From contig JAVBJN010000101.1 in the NCBI GenBank assembly GCA_031546985.1, forward strand, positions 1-18,466: DNA of 18,466 nucleotides, given 5' to 3'. Under the pieces are notes generated by a model that did not search any database, was not told where the DNA came from, and was given only the letters and a program-made list of their open reading frames with translations. Origin of the DNA: JAVBJN01 sp031546985 (GTDB taxonomy: Bacteria > Bacteroidota > Bacteroidia > Chitinophagales > Chitinophagaceae). Position numbers and translations under genes: made by a program. This document shows positions 1-6,834 of the stretch, piece by piece. Numbering within the stretch: the first letter of the stretch is position 1; each line of letters starts with the position of its first letter.

Positions 1-253
1 ACAATACCTTGCCTTTATAGCCAATAAGTACCGAGCCATTAAAGCCCGCACGCACCTGGTTGGCATAAAAATCGTCCAGTTTGGCAATCAGTAGCTGGTA
101 TTCGGGCTTGGTAGTATCGCTGTAGTCGAGCGCTACCTTATTGATTTTGATAGCATTATCGGGACTTATAGCCTTGCTGTTGCTTACATTAGACTGGCAG
201 GAAAATATGGTAAGCGTTAAGGCTATGCTATATGCGATGTTCTTTTTGATCAT
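1..253 (-). CDS. Serine hydrolase (beta-lactamase/class C family) lipoprotein, N-terminal part only
   Basis: The gene runs off the left edge, so only about 84 N-terminal residues are visible. Translation from the ATG at 253 gives MIKKNIAY, a hydrophobic stretch, then Cys19 in an IFSC context, so a lipoprotein signal peptide is likely (Phe at -2 is not ideal for a lipobox). After a linker, residues about 71-84 read FNGSVLIGYKGKVL. This is the usual first strand of serine beta-lactamase-like hydrolases (PF00144), the family of class C beta-lactamases, DD-peptidases and esterases. The catalytic SxxK and YxN motifs would lie beyond the window, so activity cannot be judged. It lies 181 bp downstream of the ACP phosphodiesterase-like gene on the same strand. 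The family call is fairly secure, the substrate unknown. Confidence 0.75.
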   Translation of the reverse strand, partial: MIKKNIAYSIALTLTIFSCQSNVSNSKAISPDNAIKINKVALDYSDTTKPEYQLLIAKLDDFYANQVRAGFNGSVLIGYKGKVL

Positions 254-434
254 TTTTGCCGGGTTTCGGAAATTATTGGGTTCATTTTCGCTCAAATACC
301 AGGCCATACGTAAACACCAGCGATTGGGTAAACCGCTTTACGGGGACTGTCTTATTCATCATACTACACCATTTCTATCTCTTCAAAACGAGTCCTTTAA
401 TCTAATTCAGTAAGGCTCCGGGGAACGTTGCAAA

Positions 435-1049
435 TTAACCAATTCCGGGGTTTTTTCCCATGCCTTTTAACGTATTTTTAACATATTCAAATAGTTGCGA
501 CATGAAGGGGGTGTAAAGCACTTCCAGCTGGGCATAATGTTTTTCAAAAGCCACTACCGCCGGGGCGGCATCGGTGAGGTATTTGGCCCGGTGCACCACG
601 CCGCCAAATGAGCGGTGAATGCCCTCGTGCAACCGGTATTCGTACAACCAGTCCTGTTTGGGCATCCATTCCATCATTTTAAGGAACGGAGCGGGGAAGG
701 TAACCCCTTCGGGCAAATGGGTGAGCACATGGTAGACCTGGCTGGTAAATGCCCGCAATGCTTCCTGGTTGGCAAAGTACCTGCGGTCGTTGGCCAGGAA
801 ATGGTCATAGGCGGGGTCTACAAAAACGCCGGCATACAAACCGAAGTCGGGCCGGAAAAACTGTTTGGCTTCCCGGGTAAGGGGATGCTCGTCGGTAAAC
901 TGGTCGATCTTGCGGTGGAGGAGGATACCTTTTTGGATAGGTTCGGGAAAATTGAGGTACTGCTTGCCCTTCACAAAATCGCCCAGCATGTTACCAATCA
1001 GGATCGATTCGTCGCCAAAAGAGAGGAAGCTATGGGCCAGGAGGTTCAT
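435..1049 (-). CDS. ACP phosphodiesterase family protein (AcpH-like, DUF479)
   Basis: A 204-residue protein from the ATG at 1049. A longer frame reaches 1142, but MNLLAH is the family's typical N-terminus and the extra 31 residues look like intergenic DNA. Visible family features are MNLLAH (1-6), GNMLGDFVKG (19-28), a HRKIDQFTDEHP block (45-56) and DPAYDHFLA (78-86). These histidines and aspartates match the metal-dependent HD-like core of E. coli AcpH, which removes 4'-phosphopantetheine from acyl carrier protein. Length is close to the usual ~195 residues. The protein is expected to be cytoplasmic. Related proteins in Bacteroidota are often annotated only as DUF479, so the ACP substrate is a family-based inference. 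The 189 bp upstream contain several inverted repeats. Confidence 0.85.
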   Translation of the reverse strand: MNLLAHSFLSFGDESILIGNMLGDFVKGKQYLNFPEPIQKGILLHRKIDQFTDEHPLTREAKQFFRPDFGLYAGVFVDPAYDHFLANDRRYFANQEALRAFTSQVYHVLTHLPEGVTFPAPFLKMMEWMPKQDWLYEYRLHEGIHRSFGGVVHRAKYLTDAAPAVVAFEKHYAQLEVLYTPFMSQLFEYVKNTLKGMGKNPGIG

Positions 1050-1170
1050 ACTATTAATGTACAGCTTTCCGGGGGCAAAACCCGGAAATTCTAATAAAAT
1101 TAGCAAAATAATATGACTGATTTTTGTCAGGCATAGGGCCAATGCCTCATTTTGAGGTGGTGCACAAGAA

Positions 1171-1185
1171 ATGACAGCCTGTCAT
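1171..1185. promoter_or_regulatory. Perfect 15-bp palindrome upstream of the AcpH-like gene
   Basis: ATGACAG-C-CTGTCAT has two perfect 7-bp arms around one base. It sits about 70 bp upstream of a weak -7-like CAAAATAA (minus strand TTATTTTG, about 1104-1111) in front of the gene starting at 1049. Short hairpins GGCAT/ATGCC (1130-1146) and CCTCA/TGAGG (about 1145-1157) lie between. It could be an operator or a transcript hairpin; no regulator is identified. Confidence 0.35.
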
Positions 1186-1196
1186 ATCATGAACCT

Positions 1197-1224
1197 TTTT
1201 GTTAAATAACTGTACTTAACAAAA
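1197..1224. other. AT-rich inverted repeat after the HEAT-like gene
   Basis: TTTTGTTAA, a 10-nt loop and TTAACAAAA form perfect 9-bp arms, 15 bp past the stop codon of the minus-strand gene ending at 1239. Position suits a transcription end signal, but the stem is nearly all A/T and no U-tract follows on either strand, so it is not a canonical intrinsic terminator. Confidence 0.4.
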
Positions 1225-1238
1225 TAATAATCAATTTA

Positions 1239-1766
1239 TTATTTACGAAGCATTTTAAGCGTTTTCTCGCCCCTGTTGCGCACGCCTGTGCTGGAGGTAG
1301 GCAAAACGAATTCGAGGGTGCTGATCAGCTCTTCTTTAATGTCGGGATAGGTTTGGGAGAGGTGGTAGAGCACAGTGATGGAAAAAGCCTTAATGGCGAT
1401 GGTCTCTTTAGCATCGAGCAGGCGGTTAAAGCAGGCATTCATAATGCTGCCTGCAGCCGCTTCGGGAATGCCTGTTTTTACTTCCTGGAGTGCCCGGAGC
1501 AGGTTGCGGATAATACCCGGATGCATGTCTTCCCGGTTCAGCATATTGCCAATGAGGTCAAAATAGGGAGCGAGCCAATGGGGCCGGTCCTGGAAAATAT
1601 AGCTGATGGGCCAGGCCGCCTTTGCCGCCTGTTGGGGATCATCGCTTTGCACCAGTTCCATCAGCCGGGGCAAAAGATCGGGTTGGGCCAATACCTGCTG
1701 GTGAATGCCGGCAATATCGGTTTTGGAGGGTTTTTTGCCCAAAATCGGTTCAAAAGGGTTAGACAT
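1239..1766 (-). CDS. Hypothetical HEAT/armadillo-like alpha-helical protein
   Basis: A 175-residue protein from the ATG at 1766 (MSNPFEPILGKKPS). The frame stays open to 1964, but that extension is only the antisense-free overlap with the upstream gene. The sequence is mostly helical with amphipathic segments of 30-40 residues, such as HQQVLAQPDLLPRLMELV and GIIRNLLRALQEV. Together with a C-terminal FVLPTSSTGVRNRGEKTLK stretch and no signal peptide, this resembles a HEAT/armadillo-like cytoplasmic scaffold. No catalytic motif is visible and I do not recognise a named family. Its start overlaps the last 8 nt of the FUSC gene (ATGTCTAA), so the two are probably translationally coupled and co-transcribed. 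A functional link to the membrane protein is inference from this overlap alone. Confidence 0.7.
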   Translation of the reverse strand: MSNPFEPILGKKPSKTDIAGIHQQVLAQPDLLPRLMELVQSDDPQQAAKAAWPISYIFQDRPHWLAPYFDLIGNMLNREDMHPGIIRNLLRALQEVKTGIPEAAAGSIMNACFNRLLDAKETIAIKAFSITVLYHLSQTYPDIKEELISTLEFVLPTSSTGVRNRGEKTLKMLRK

Positions 1767-4059
1767 GCCGGTTATTTTTGATTTGCACAATGTCTTCGAT
1801 AATGAGGTTGATGGTGGCATACTCGAAAATGATCTTCTCCAGCTGCCCCGATAATTTAAGGTGCAGCGACTGATCGGCCTGGTTAAACAGTTTTCCGGTC
1901 TGCTGCCCGGAGGTGCGGGTGTCTTTTTCCAGCTTTTCGAGTATCTGATCTTGTGGTAAAGCATTGAAATACAACAGTGCAGCGCTAAAACGGCCGGTCA
2001 TATGCTCCAGGGTTTGCGACAGCTCGGCCGCATAAGTCTCATTGATGGTTACTTCGGGATTGTCTTTCCACAACAGAGCTAGCCGATTAATCTCCCTGGT
2101 TAAACGAACAGTGTTAGCAACCAGTGCAAAGTACTTGTTAGACAATATTTTAAGCATGCCCGGTTCGTTCATTAACCGCTGCATAGAGTTAAAGGCATTG
2201 CTGTTGGCCGCCTCTGCCTTGCGGCGCAGTTTGAGCCAGTTGTGCTTCTCCTCATCGGAGGCATTGATCCGGAAAATAAGATGTACATACCGCAGGTTGG
2301 CATTAAGGGCCTCCACCATCAGCTCGGGCAGGCGGTTTTTTTCCCAAACCGGGAAGAAAAGGTACCCCGCCACTATCGCCAGTGCCGAACCACCCATAGT
2401 GCAGGCTATGCGGGTACCGATAATGGCCCACGATGCTTCGTTGGTGGTTTTGTACATGAGCATGAGGGTAACGGTAATGAAATATACTGCAATGGTATAG
2501 TTGCTTCTTATAAAGTAAATCATGAAGAAAGTGCTTATAAACAGCATGATTTCCAATATAGAATAATGGCTGGGAATGAGCAGGATTAAGCCCCCGGTAA
2601 GTACCCCCAGTACGGTACCGGCCATGCGGTGGGTGGCTTTTTTCCAGGTAGATCCAAAGTCGGGCTGCAGCACAATAAGGATGGTAAAGGGTATCCAGTA
2701 CCCGTGGTCTATATCGAACCACTTGTAAATGCCCATACCTATCATGGCGGCAATGGTGGTGCGCAAGGCAAATTTAAAGATGTAAGTATCGGTGTTGAAC
2801 ACGATGACCAAACCACGCCACCAGGTGCGGGGGTGCAGGCCCCGAAGGAAGCCCACCATCGAAAACTCATAAATACCTGCTTTGGGCGCTTCCATGTCTT
2901 TGATAACGGCAAACGCTTCTTCGAGCAGGTTCATGGAGTGCTGGTAATAGTCGAGCAGGGTTTCGTTGTTACTCCGCATTTCGCGAATGGCTACTTCGGC
3001 AATACTGCGCTCATATATTTGCAATAATCTTCTAATGCGTGCAATGCGGCTTTGCACCATAATACGGTCGGCCTCGCGGGATGTATATACAAAAAGGCTC
3101 ATGCTTTGGCAGGCCTGGTAAAAACCGCTGGCTACGGTAAGGCTCAGGGTTTGCAGCGAGCCAAGTTTTTTATTGCGGGCCAGCCGGTCTTGCAGCGACA
3201 TCAGGTTCATGACCGAAGCGGCAAAAAGAGAACTTTGCTGCCGGAAACGGGCCAGCCGGTATTGCTCCGAGTGTTTTTGCTGGTCTTTAAACTCATGCGC
3301 CAGCTTATCATATAATACAATGCTGCTTTCTATGGAATCGCGAATTTCGGTTTCGCGGGCAAACCAATCGCGGGAGGTAAGCTTTTTACTTTTACCATTG
3401 AGTCCGTTGTATACGCTAAAAATGAATGAACCTGTATTTTTCCATATGATTCCGATCGATCTGCGAAAAGGGCGCTCCTGGGGTAGAAACGGCACAAAAG
3501 CCATGGCAAGGGCATAGTTCCAGATGCAACCATACAAAACCCAGGTGCAGCGTTCCAGTATTTTAGCGGCGGTATCGGGTGGTGCATCGGCGGCAATAAA
3601 GTACATTACAAACAAACTTACGGCCAGGCCCGAAGCACGGTCGCCCAGGTTTTTCATAAGGCAGCAGCAAAAAGCCACCGCGCCAGCACCTATGATTGAA
3701 AGTATAAAATGATGCCCGGTGAGGGAACCCAGCACCAGGGCCAGCAGCGAAAGCACCGTGCCTGCCACCAATACCCGGGTGCGGTTGGCGTAAGAGCCTT
3801 TGAGTTCGATCCAGCTGAGGCACTCTGCCGTGAGCGACATCCACACCCCAATCTGCGGTTTGCCAATAAGCGCAAAACCCACAAAAGGCACCAGGATGGC
3901 GATCATAACCCGGAACGCCCAGCCAATCAGGGGTTCAAAATACTCCTGTTGCACAAGCTGGCTTATCTGTTTATAACCGGGAAGGACTCTCAAGGGCGGG
4001 TGATTTAAACGAAAAGGGCGTTTTGTCGTAAATTTAATGCGTGCGGTTAACCTGCACAA
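1759..4059 (-). CDS. FUSC-family inner membrane protein (YccS/YhfK-like)
   Basis: Up to 766 residues with the two-module layout of the FUSC family. A first membrane bundle spans about residues 48-190, then a long cytoplasmic helical region (about 195-420), a second bundle (about 427-572) and a helical C-terminal tail. The second bundle holds the family-type stretch VLQPDFGSTWKKATHRMAGT (464-482) and ends with GYLFFPVW. FUSC proteins relate to aromatic-acid/fusaric-acid efflux components and E. coli YccS/YhfK, whose substrates are unknown, so transport is family inference. The frame's outermost start is a TTG at 4059, only 24 bp from the divergent ligase start. TTG at 3993 or GTG at 3954 would keep all membrane helices and leave a normal divergent promoter. 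The next ATG (codon 52) would cut into helix 1. The 3' end overlaps the HEAT-like gene. Confidence 0.85.
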   Translation of the reverse strand: MCRLTARIKFTTKRPFRLNHPPLRVLPGYKQISQLVQQEYFEPLIGWAFRVMIAILVPFVGFALIGKPQIGVWMSLTAECLSWIELKGSYANRTRVLVAGTVLSLLALVLGSLTGHHFILSIIGAGAVAFCCCLMKNLGDRASGLAVSLFVMYFIAADAPPDTAAKILERCTWVLYGCIWNYALAMAFVPFLPQERPFRRSIGIIWKNTGSFIFSVYNGLNGKSKKLTSRDWFARETEIRDSIESSIVLYDKLAHEFKDQQKHSEQYRLARFRQQSSLFAASVMNLMSLQDRLARNKKLGSLQTLSLTVASGFYQACQSMSLFVYTSREADRIMVQSRIARIRRLLQIYERSIAEVAIREMRSNNETLLDYYQHSMNLLEEAFAVIKDMEAPKAGIYEFSMVGFLRGLHPRTWWRGLVIVFNTDTYIFKFALRTTIAAMIGMGIYKWFDIDHGYWIPFTILIVLQPDFGSTWKKATHRMAGTVLGVLTGGLILLIPSHYSILEIMLFISTFFMIYFIRSNYTIAVYFITVTLMLMYKTTNEASWAIIGTRIACTMGGSALAIVAGYLFFPVWEKNRLPELMVEALNANLRYVHLIFRINASDEEKHNWLKLRRKAEAANSNAFNSMQRLMNEPGMLKILSNKYFALVANTVRLTREINRLALLWKDNPEVTINETYAAELSQTLEHMTGRFSAALLYFNALPQDQILEKLEKDTRTSGQQTGKLFNQADQSLHLKLSGQLEKIIFEYATINLIIEDIVQIKNNRHV
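4029..4057. promoter_or_regulatory. Candidate divergent promoter/operator between FUSC and ligase genes
   Basis: TAAATTTA at 4029-4036 is self-complementary and resembles the Bacteroidota -7 box (TAnnTTTG) in both directions. On the plus strand TTTTG (4021-4025) lies just upstream. GGTTAACC (4045-4052) is a perfect palindrome extended by GTGC and, after one extra T, GCAC (4041-4057). This block lies inside the outermost FUSC frame but would be entirely non-coding if FUSC starts at 3993 or 3954. Confidence 0.35.
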
Positions 4060-4083
4060 CTAATTCGCACCCGAAAGACCAAT

Positions 4084-4647
4084 ATGATGCCAAATACCAA
4101 CCCCGCCTTTCGAAACCGGTACCTGATAGCCTGTACTTTTCCGCCAGCAGTAGACGAGCAGGTGCGCATTTTACAGCGGGAGATTAAAACCCGGTTTGGT
4201 CCGTCGCGGTCTTTGGCCAAGCCGGTGCACATTACCCTGGTGCCTCCTTTTCTGGCGCCGGAAACCTTCGAAACCGATAATAACCTGGAATGGCTGGCTG
4301 CACAATTCGCCCCTTTTGAGCTGGGATTAGAGGGTATTGGTTGTTTTCCCAATCCTAAAAGTCCGGTTTTATATGTGCAGGTAATGCCGCAACCGGAACT
4401 GGCCCGTTTGTACAAAGCCATCAAAACCACCTGGCAGGTATCGCATTACCCCGGTGTAGGTTGGTTACCCGGTTTTCACCCGCATGTAACTATTGCTTAC
4501 CGCGATGTAAAGCCGGTAGTGTTCAAAGAGATCTGGCCCGAGTTTAAGGATCGTCCTTTTTCTGTTTCCTGTATGCACTTGGGTTTTACCTTGTTTCGCT
4601 GGCAAGACCAGCATTGGAAACCGGTGCGGGAGTTTTTGTTTAAATGA
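4084..4647 (+). CDS. 2'-5' RNA ligase family protein (2H phosphoesterase)
   Basis: A 187-residue protein with the two HxT signatures that define the 2H phosphoesterase superfamily: PVHITLVPPF (His49, Thr51) and HPHVTIAYR (His134, Thr136). Each is followed by a hydrophobic strand, as in the LigT/ThpR-type two-lobed fold. Length fits the 2'-5' RNA ligase-like group (PF13563 type). Members hydrolyse 2',3'-cyclic phosphates or form/cleave 2'-5' links in RNA; which reaction applies cannot be read here. No signal peptide, so cytoplasmic. Two adjacent ATG codons (4084 and 4087) are possible starts. The gene is divergent from the FUSC gene. The first flanking repeat begins only a few bases after its stop codon, and no classical terminator is seen. 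Confidence 0.88.
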   Translation: MMPNTNPAFRNRYLIACTFPPAVDEQVRILQREIKTRFGPSRSLAKPVHITLVPPFLAPETFETDNNLEWLAAQFAPFELGLEGIGCFPNPKSPVLYVQVMPQPELARLYKAIKTTWQVSHYPGVGWLPGFHPHVTIAYRDVKPVVFKEIWPEFKDRPFSVSCMHLGFTLFRWQDQHWKPVREFLFK

Positions 4648-4653
4648 GGGGGG

Positions 4654-4713
4654 TAATGTGCTAATTGAAATACAATGTGGAAATGTACTAATGTGGAGCA
4701 TGTGCTAATGATT
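4654..4713. repeat. AATGTGCTAATG-type repeats, left flank of the tandem array
   Basis: Degenerate copies of an A/T-rich word are spaced 15-25 nt apart: AATGTGCTAATT, ACAATGTGG, AAATGTACTAATG and ATGTGCTAATG. They start 7 nt after the ligase stop codon and fill the gap before the hairpin array. The same words recur in reverse orientation on the far side (5747-5796). Confidence 0.7.
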
Positions 4714-4746
4714 GTGATTTGAGTATGAATGCAATTGCTCCTTTTT

Positions 4747-5736
4747 GTCATGCGGCACAGTTGAGGTACGAGACTGAACAGCATCTCATGTTTAGATTGT
4801 CCTTTTTAGAGATCCTGCTTTCCATTCGTGGCCTCATGGATGCAGGATGACAGACTGTATTTCATTTTTGATGTCATGCTGCACAGTCGAGGTACGAGAC
4901 TGAAGCAGCATCTCATGTTTAGATTGTACTTTTTAGAGATCCTGCTTTCCATTCGTGACCTCATGGATGCAGGATGACAGATAGTGTTTCATTTTTGATG
5001 TCATGCTGCACAGTTGAGGTACGAGACTGAAGCAGCATCTCATGTTTAGATTATCCTTTTTAGAGATCCTGCATTGCGTTGCACTCCACGCAGGATGACA
5101 AATGGTGATTCATTTTTGATGTCATGCTGCACGGTTGAGGAACGAGACAGAAGCAGCATCTCATGTTTAGATTGTCCTTTTTAGAGATCCTGCATTCCGT
5201 TACACTCCACGCAGGATGACAGATAGTGTTTCATTTTTGATGTCATGCTGCACAGTTGAGGTACGAGACAGAAGCAGCATCTCTTGTATAGATTATCCTT
5301 TTAGAGATCCTGCTTTCCATTCGTGGCCTCATGGATGCAGGATGACAGATAGTGTTTCATTTTTGATGTCATGCTGCACAGTTGAGGAACGAGACAGAAG
5401 CAGCATCTCATGTTTAGATTATCATTTTTAGAGATCCTGCATTGCGTTGCACTCCACGCAGGATGACAGATATTCTTTTGTGCCTTGTATGAATAGATAA
5501 TTGACCTTTTTCCTGTCATGCTGCACAGTTGAGGAACGAGACTGAAGCAGCATCTCTTGTTTGGATTGTCCTTTTTAGAGATCCTGCATTCCGTTGCACT
5601 CCACGCAGGATGACAGATAGTGTTTCATTTTTGATGTCATGCTGCACAGTTGAGGTACGAGACTGAAGCAGCATCTCTTGTTTGGATTGTACTTTTTAGA
5701 GATCCTGCATTCCGTTACACTTCACGCAGGATGACA
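4747..5736. repeat. Eight-copy tandem array of a 121-127 bp double-hairpin element (REP/BIME-like)
   Basis: Copies start at 4747, 4873, 5000, 5121, 5242, 5368, 5515 and 5636, and each ends at GCAGGATGACA. Each copy begins GTCATGCTGC, closes a first hairpin at GCAGCATCTC, has about 25 nt of linker (TTTAGATT...CTTTTTA), and then carries an inverted second hairpin from GAGATCCTGC to GCAGGATGAC. Copies are joined by a ~20-nt spacer usually reading ATAGTGTTTCATTTTTGAT. Two loop versions of the second hairpin occur. Copies 1, 2 and 5 carry TTTCCATTCG...CATGGATGC; copies 3, 4, 6, 7 and 8 carry ATTCCGTTGCACTCCAC-like loops. Copy 1 is decayed at its left arm (GTCATGCGGC), and the spacer after copy 6 is 26 nt longer. 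No convincing gene lies inside. The array sits between two convergent genes, as REP-type elements often do. Confidence 0.9.
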
Positions 5737-5746
5737 AATGGTGTTT

Positions 5747-5796
5747 CATTTTCACATTGGTACATTATCTCCATTAGCACATTTTCACACATTAGC
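5747..5796. repeat. Inverted AATGTGCTAATG-type repeats, right flank of the array
   Basis: CATTTTCACATTGG, TACATTATC, CATTAGCACATTTTC and ACACATTAGCC are the reverse-complement counterparts of the left-flank words. Read on the minus strand they give GGCTAATGTGTG, AAAATGTGCTAATG and GATAATGTACCAATGTG. They include the last codons and stop codon (5785-5787) of the DUF4260 gene. Confidence 0.7.
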
Positions 5797-6162
5797 CAGT
5801 TTGGCTTCCTTTCCGATTTTGCCCAAATGGGTATCGGAAAACCCTGTTTCGTATTTGAGGCCATAACCCAGGGCACGGTCAAAAGCGGAGTGGGCAAAAA
5901 GAAGCAATCCGGCCAGTTGCAGGTAAGGAAGGGTAAAAAAGAATCCGGCCAGCAAAATGGCTAATGCAAAACCTTTGTGGTGCACCAGGTTGTAGCAAAA
6001 TGCTCCGGCGCGGTTGCCCAATGTATAACCCAGCATACTTAAATCGGGACTCAGAAAGAGGATGGGCCAGCTCCACCAGGGTAGGGAAACGGGTAAATAA
6101 TTAATGGCAATAATGGCTGCAGCGAGCTGGGCGAGTTCTTCGAGTTGGAGGGTGGTTTTCAT
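5785..6162 (-). CDS. DUF4260 family small membrane protein
   Basis: A 125-residue protein from the ATG at 6162. A frame extension to 6219 would run through the promoter and operator-like palindrome, so it is rejected. Family hallmarks are PDLSMLGYTLGN (39-50), YNLVHHKG (57-64), HSAFDRALGYGLKY (91-104) and a final FSDTHLGKIG (108-117). About three hydrophobic segments (12-38, 65-90 with a break) suggest an integral membrane protein. The histidine/aspartate-rich motifs sit at the membrane ends, but the family has no established function that I know of. It follows a Crp/Fnr regulator on the same strand and has its own promoter. Its stop codon lies within the right-flank repeat of the tandem array. 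Confidence 0.88.
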   Translation of the reverse strand: MKTTLQLEELAQLAAAIIAINYLPVSLPWWSWPILFLSPDLSMLGYTLGNRAGAFCYNLVHHKGFALAILLAGFFFTLPYLQLAGLLLFAHSAFDRALGYGLKYETGFSDTHLGKIGKEAKLANV

Positions 6163-6181
6163 AACGTTTTGTTTTGTACCA

Positions 6182-6209
6182 CAAAGATGGCACCGGCGGC
6201 AGGGCCAAA
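6182..6209 (-). promoter_or_regulatory. Promoter of the DUF4260 gene
   Basis: On the minus strand, CATCTTTG (6182-6189) matches the Bacteroidota -7 box TAnnTTTG at all but one position. A TTTG at 6206-6209 lies 16 bp upstream as a -33 box, slightly short of the usual spacing. The ATG follows about 20 nt downstream at 6162. Confidence 0.55.
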
Positions 6210-6212
6210 ACG

Positions 6213-6226
6213 TTATCAAATGATAA
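6213..6226. promoter_or_regulatory. Crp/Fnr-type palindrome upstream of the DUF4260 promoter
   Basis: TTATCA-AA-TGATAA has two perfect 6-bp arms. It is centred about 36 bp upstream of the TTTG of the -7 box, near the -41.5 position used by class II Crp-type activators. It lies between the stop of the Crp/Fnr gene (6254) and its downstream neighbour. A close relative lies at 9043-9056 in the same relative position. Confidence 0.5.
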
Positions 6227-6253
6227 GAAAATGACGGTGGGTAAATTGGGTAG

Positions 6254-6832
6254 CTAACTCTTTTTGGCCATTTGGGCCCGGATGCGGCTTAAACTTACAG
6301 GGGTAATGCCCAGGTAATTGGCAATATAGTGCTGCGGAATGCGCTCCAGGATCTTGACCTTGGTACTATGGAGCAGTTTAATGTACCGCTCCTCGGCGGT
6401 GAGCAGCAGCAAGTCTACCATACGTTCCTCCAGTCCCAGCCCAAGATACTCGGCCAGCATACGGCCAAAGCGTTCCCATTCATGGTTTTGGTTATAGAGC
6501 GATTGCAGTACTGCATAGGGAAACATTGCCACCCGTGCATCGGTAAGCGCTTCGATATTGAGTAGCGACGGTTGCCCACTGATGCAACTGATATAGCCGC
6601 CAATAAAATGGTTTTCGAAAAAGAAGTAAGTCGTTTTCTCCTCCCCATCGCGGGTGTAATACTGCCGGAAATTGCCTTCGAGCACCAGGCCCAGCTCGCG
6701 CACCAGTTTACCTTCTTGCACCAGCAAGCTGTTTTTGACCAGGCTACGCTCTTCAATATGCGGTTCCATTAAAAGCCAGGCTTCATCGGTAATGGGCAGA
6801 AACCGATGTATCTGCGTTCGGATCGGGTGCAT
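6254..6832 (-). CDS. Crp/Fnr family transcriptional regulator
   Basis: A 192-residue protein from the ATG at 6832 (MHPIRTQIHR). The frame extends to 6895 but would then overlap the methyltransferase gene. Residues about 25-125 form the cyclic-nucleotide-binding-like beta-roll (LLVQEGKLVRELGLVLEGNF, then FFENHFIGGYISCISGQPS). The PRAAT-type phosphate-binding arginine/serine motif of true cAMP receptors is not evident, and there is no Fnr-type cysteine cluster, so the ligand is unknown. The C-terminal helix-turn-helix at about 163-187 reads ERIPQHYIANYLGITPVSLS followed by RIRAQM. It starts 2 nt after the methyltransferase stop, as the last gene of a hydrolase-methyltransferase-regulator operon. 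An operator-like palindrome lies just beyond its stop, which suggests control of DUF4260. Confidence 0.9.
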   Translation of the reverse strand: MHPIRTQIHRFLPITDEAWLLMEPHIEERSLVKNSLLVQEGKLVRELGLVLEGNFRQYYTRDGEEKTTYFFFENHFIGGYISCISGQPSLLNIEALTDARVAMFPYAVLQSLYNQNHEWERFGRMLAEYLGLGLEERMVDLLLLTAEERYIKLLHSTKVKILERIPQHYIANYLGITPVSLSRIRAQMAKKS

Positions 6833-6834
6833 GG

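Noticed and set aside
282..362. 26-codon ORF on the minus strand (MMNKTVPVKRFTQ...) upstream of the serine hydrolase
   Set aside because: Too short and with no recognisable family; its stop is 28 bp before the hydrolase start in another frame. It could be a leader peptide, but nothing else supports it.
615..1094. 159-codon plus-strand ORF
   Set aside because: Lies antisense to the AcpH-like gene, whose minus-strand frame has clear family motifs; the plus frame has none.
5216..5431. 71-codon ORF with internal repeats (MTDSVSFLMSCC...)
   Set aside because: It is read entirely from the tandem hairpin element; the apparent protein repeat only reflects the DNA repeat.
4747..5736. CRISPR array
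   Set aside because: Repeat units are 121-127 bp with internal palindromes, and spacers are short and near-identical, not unique; no cas genes are nearby.
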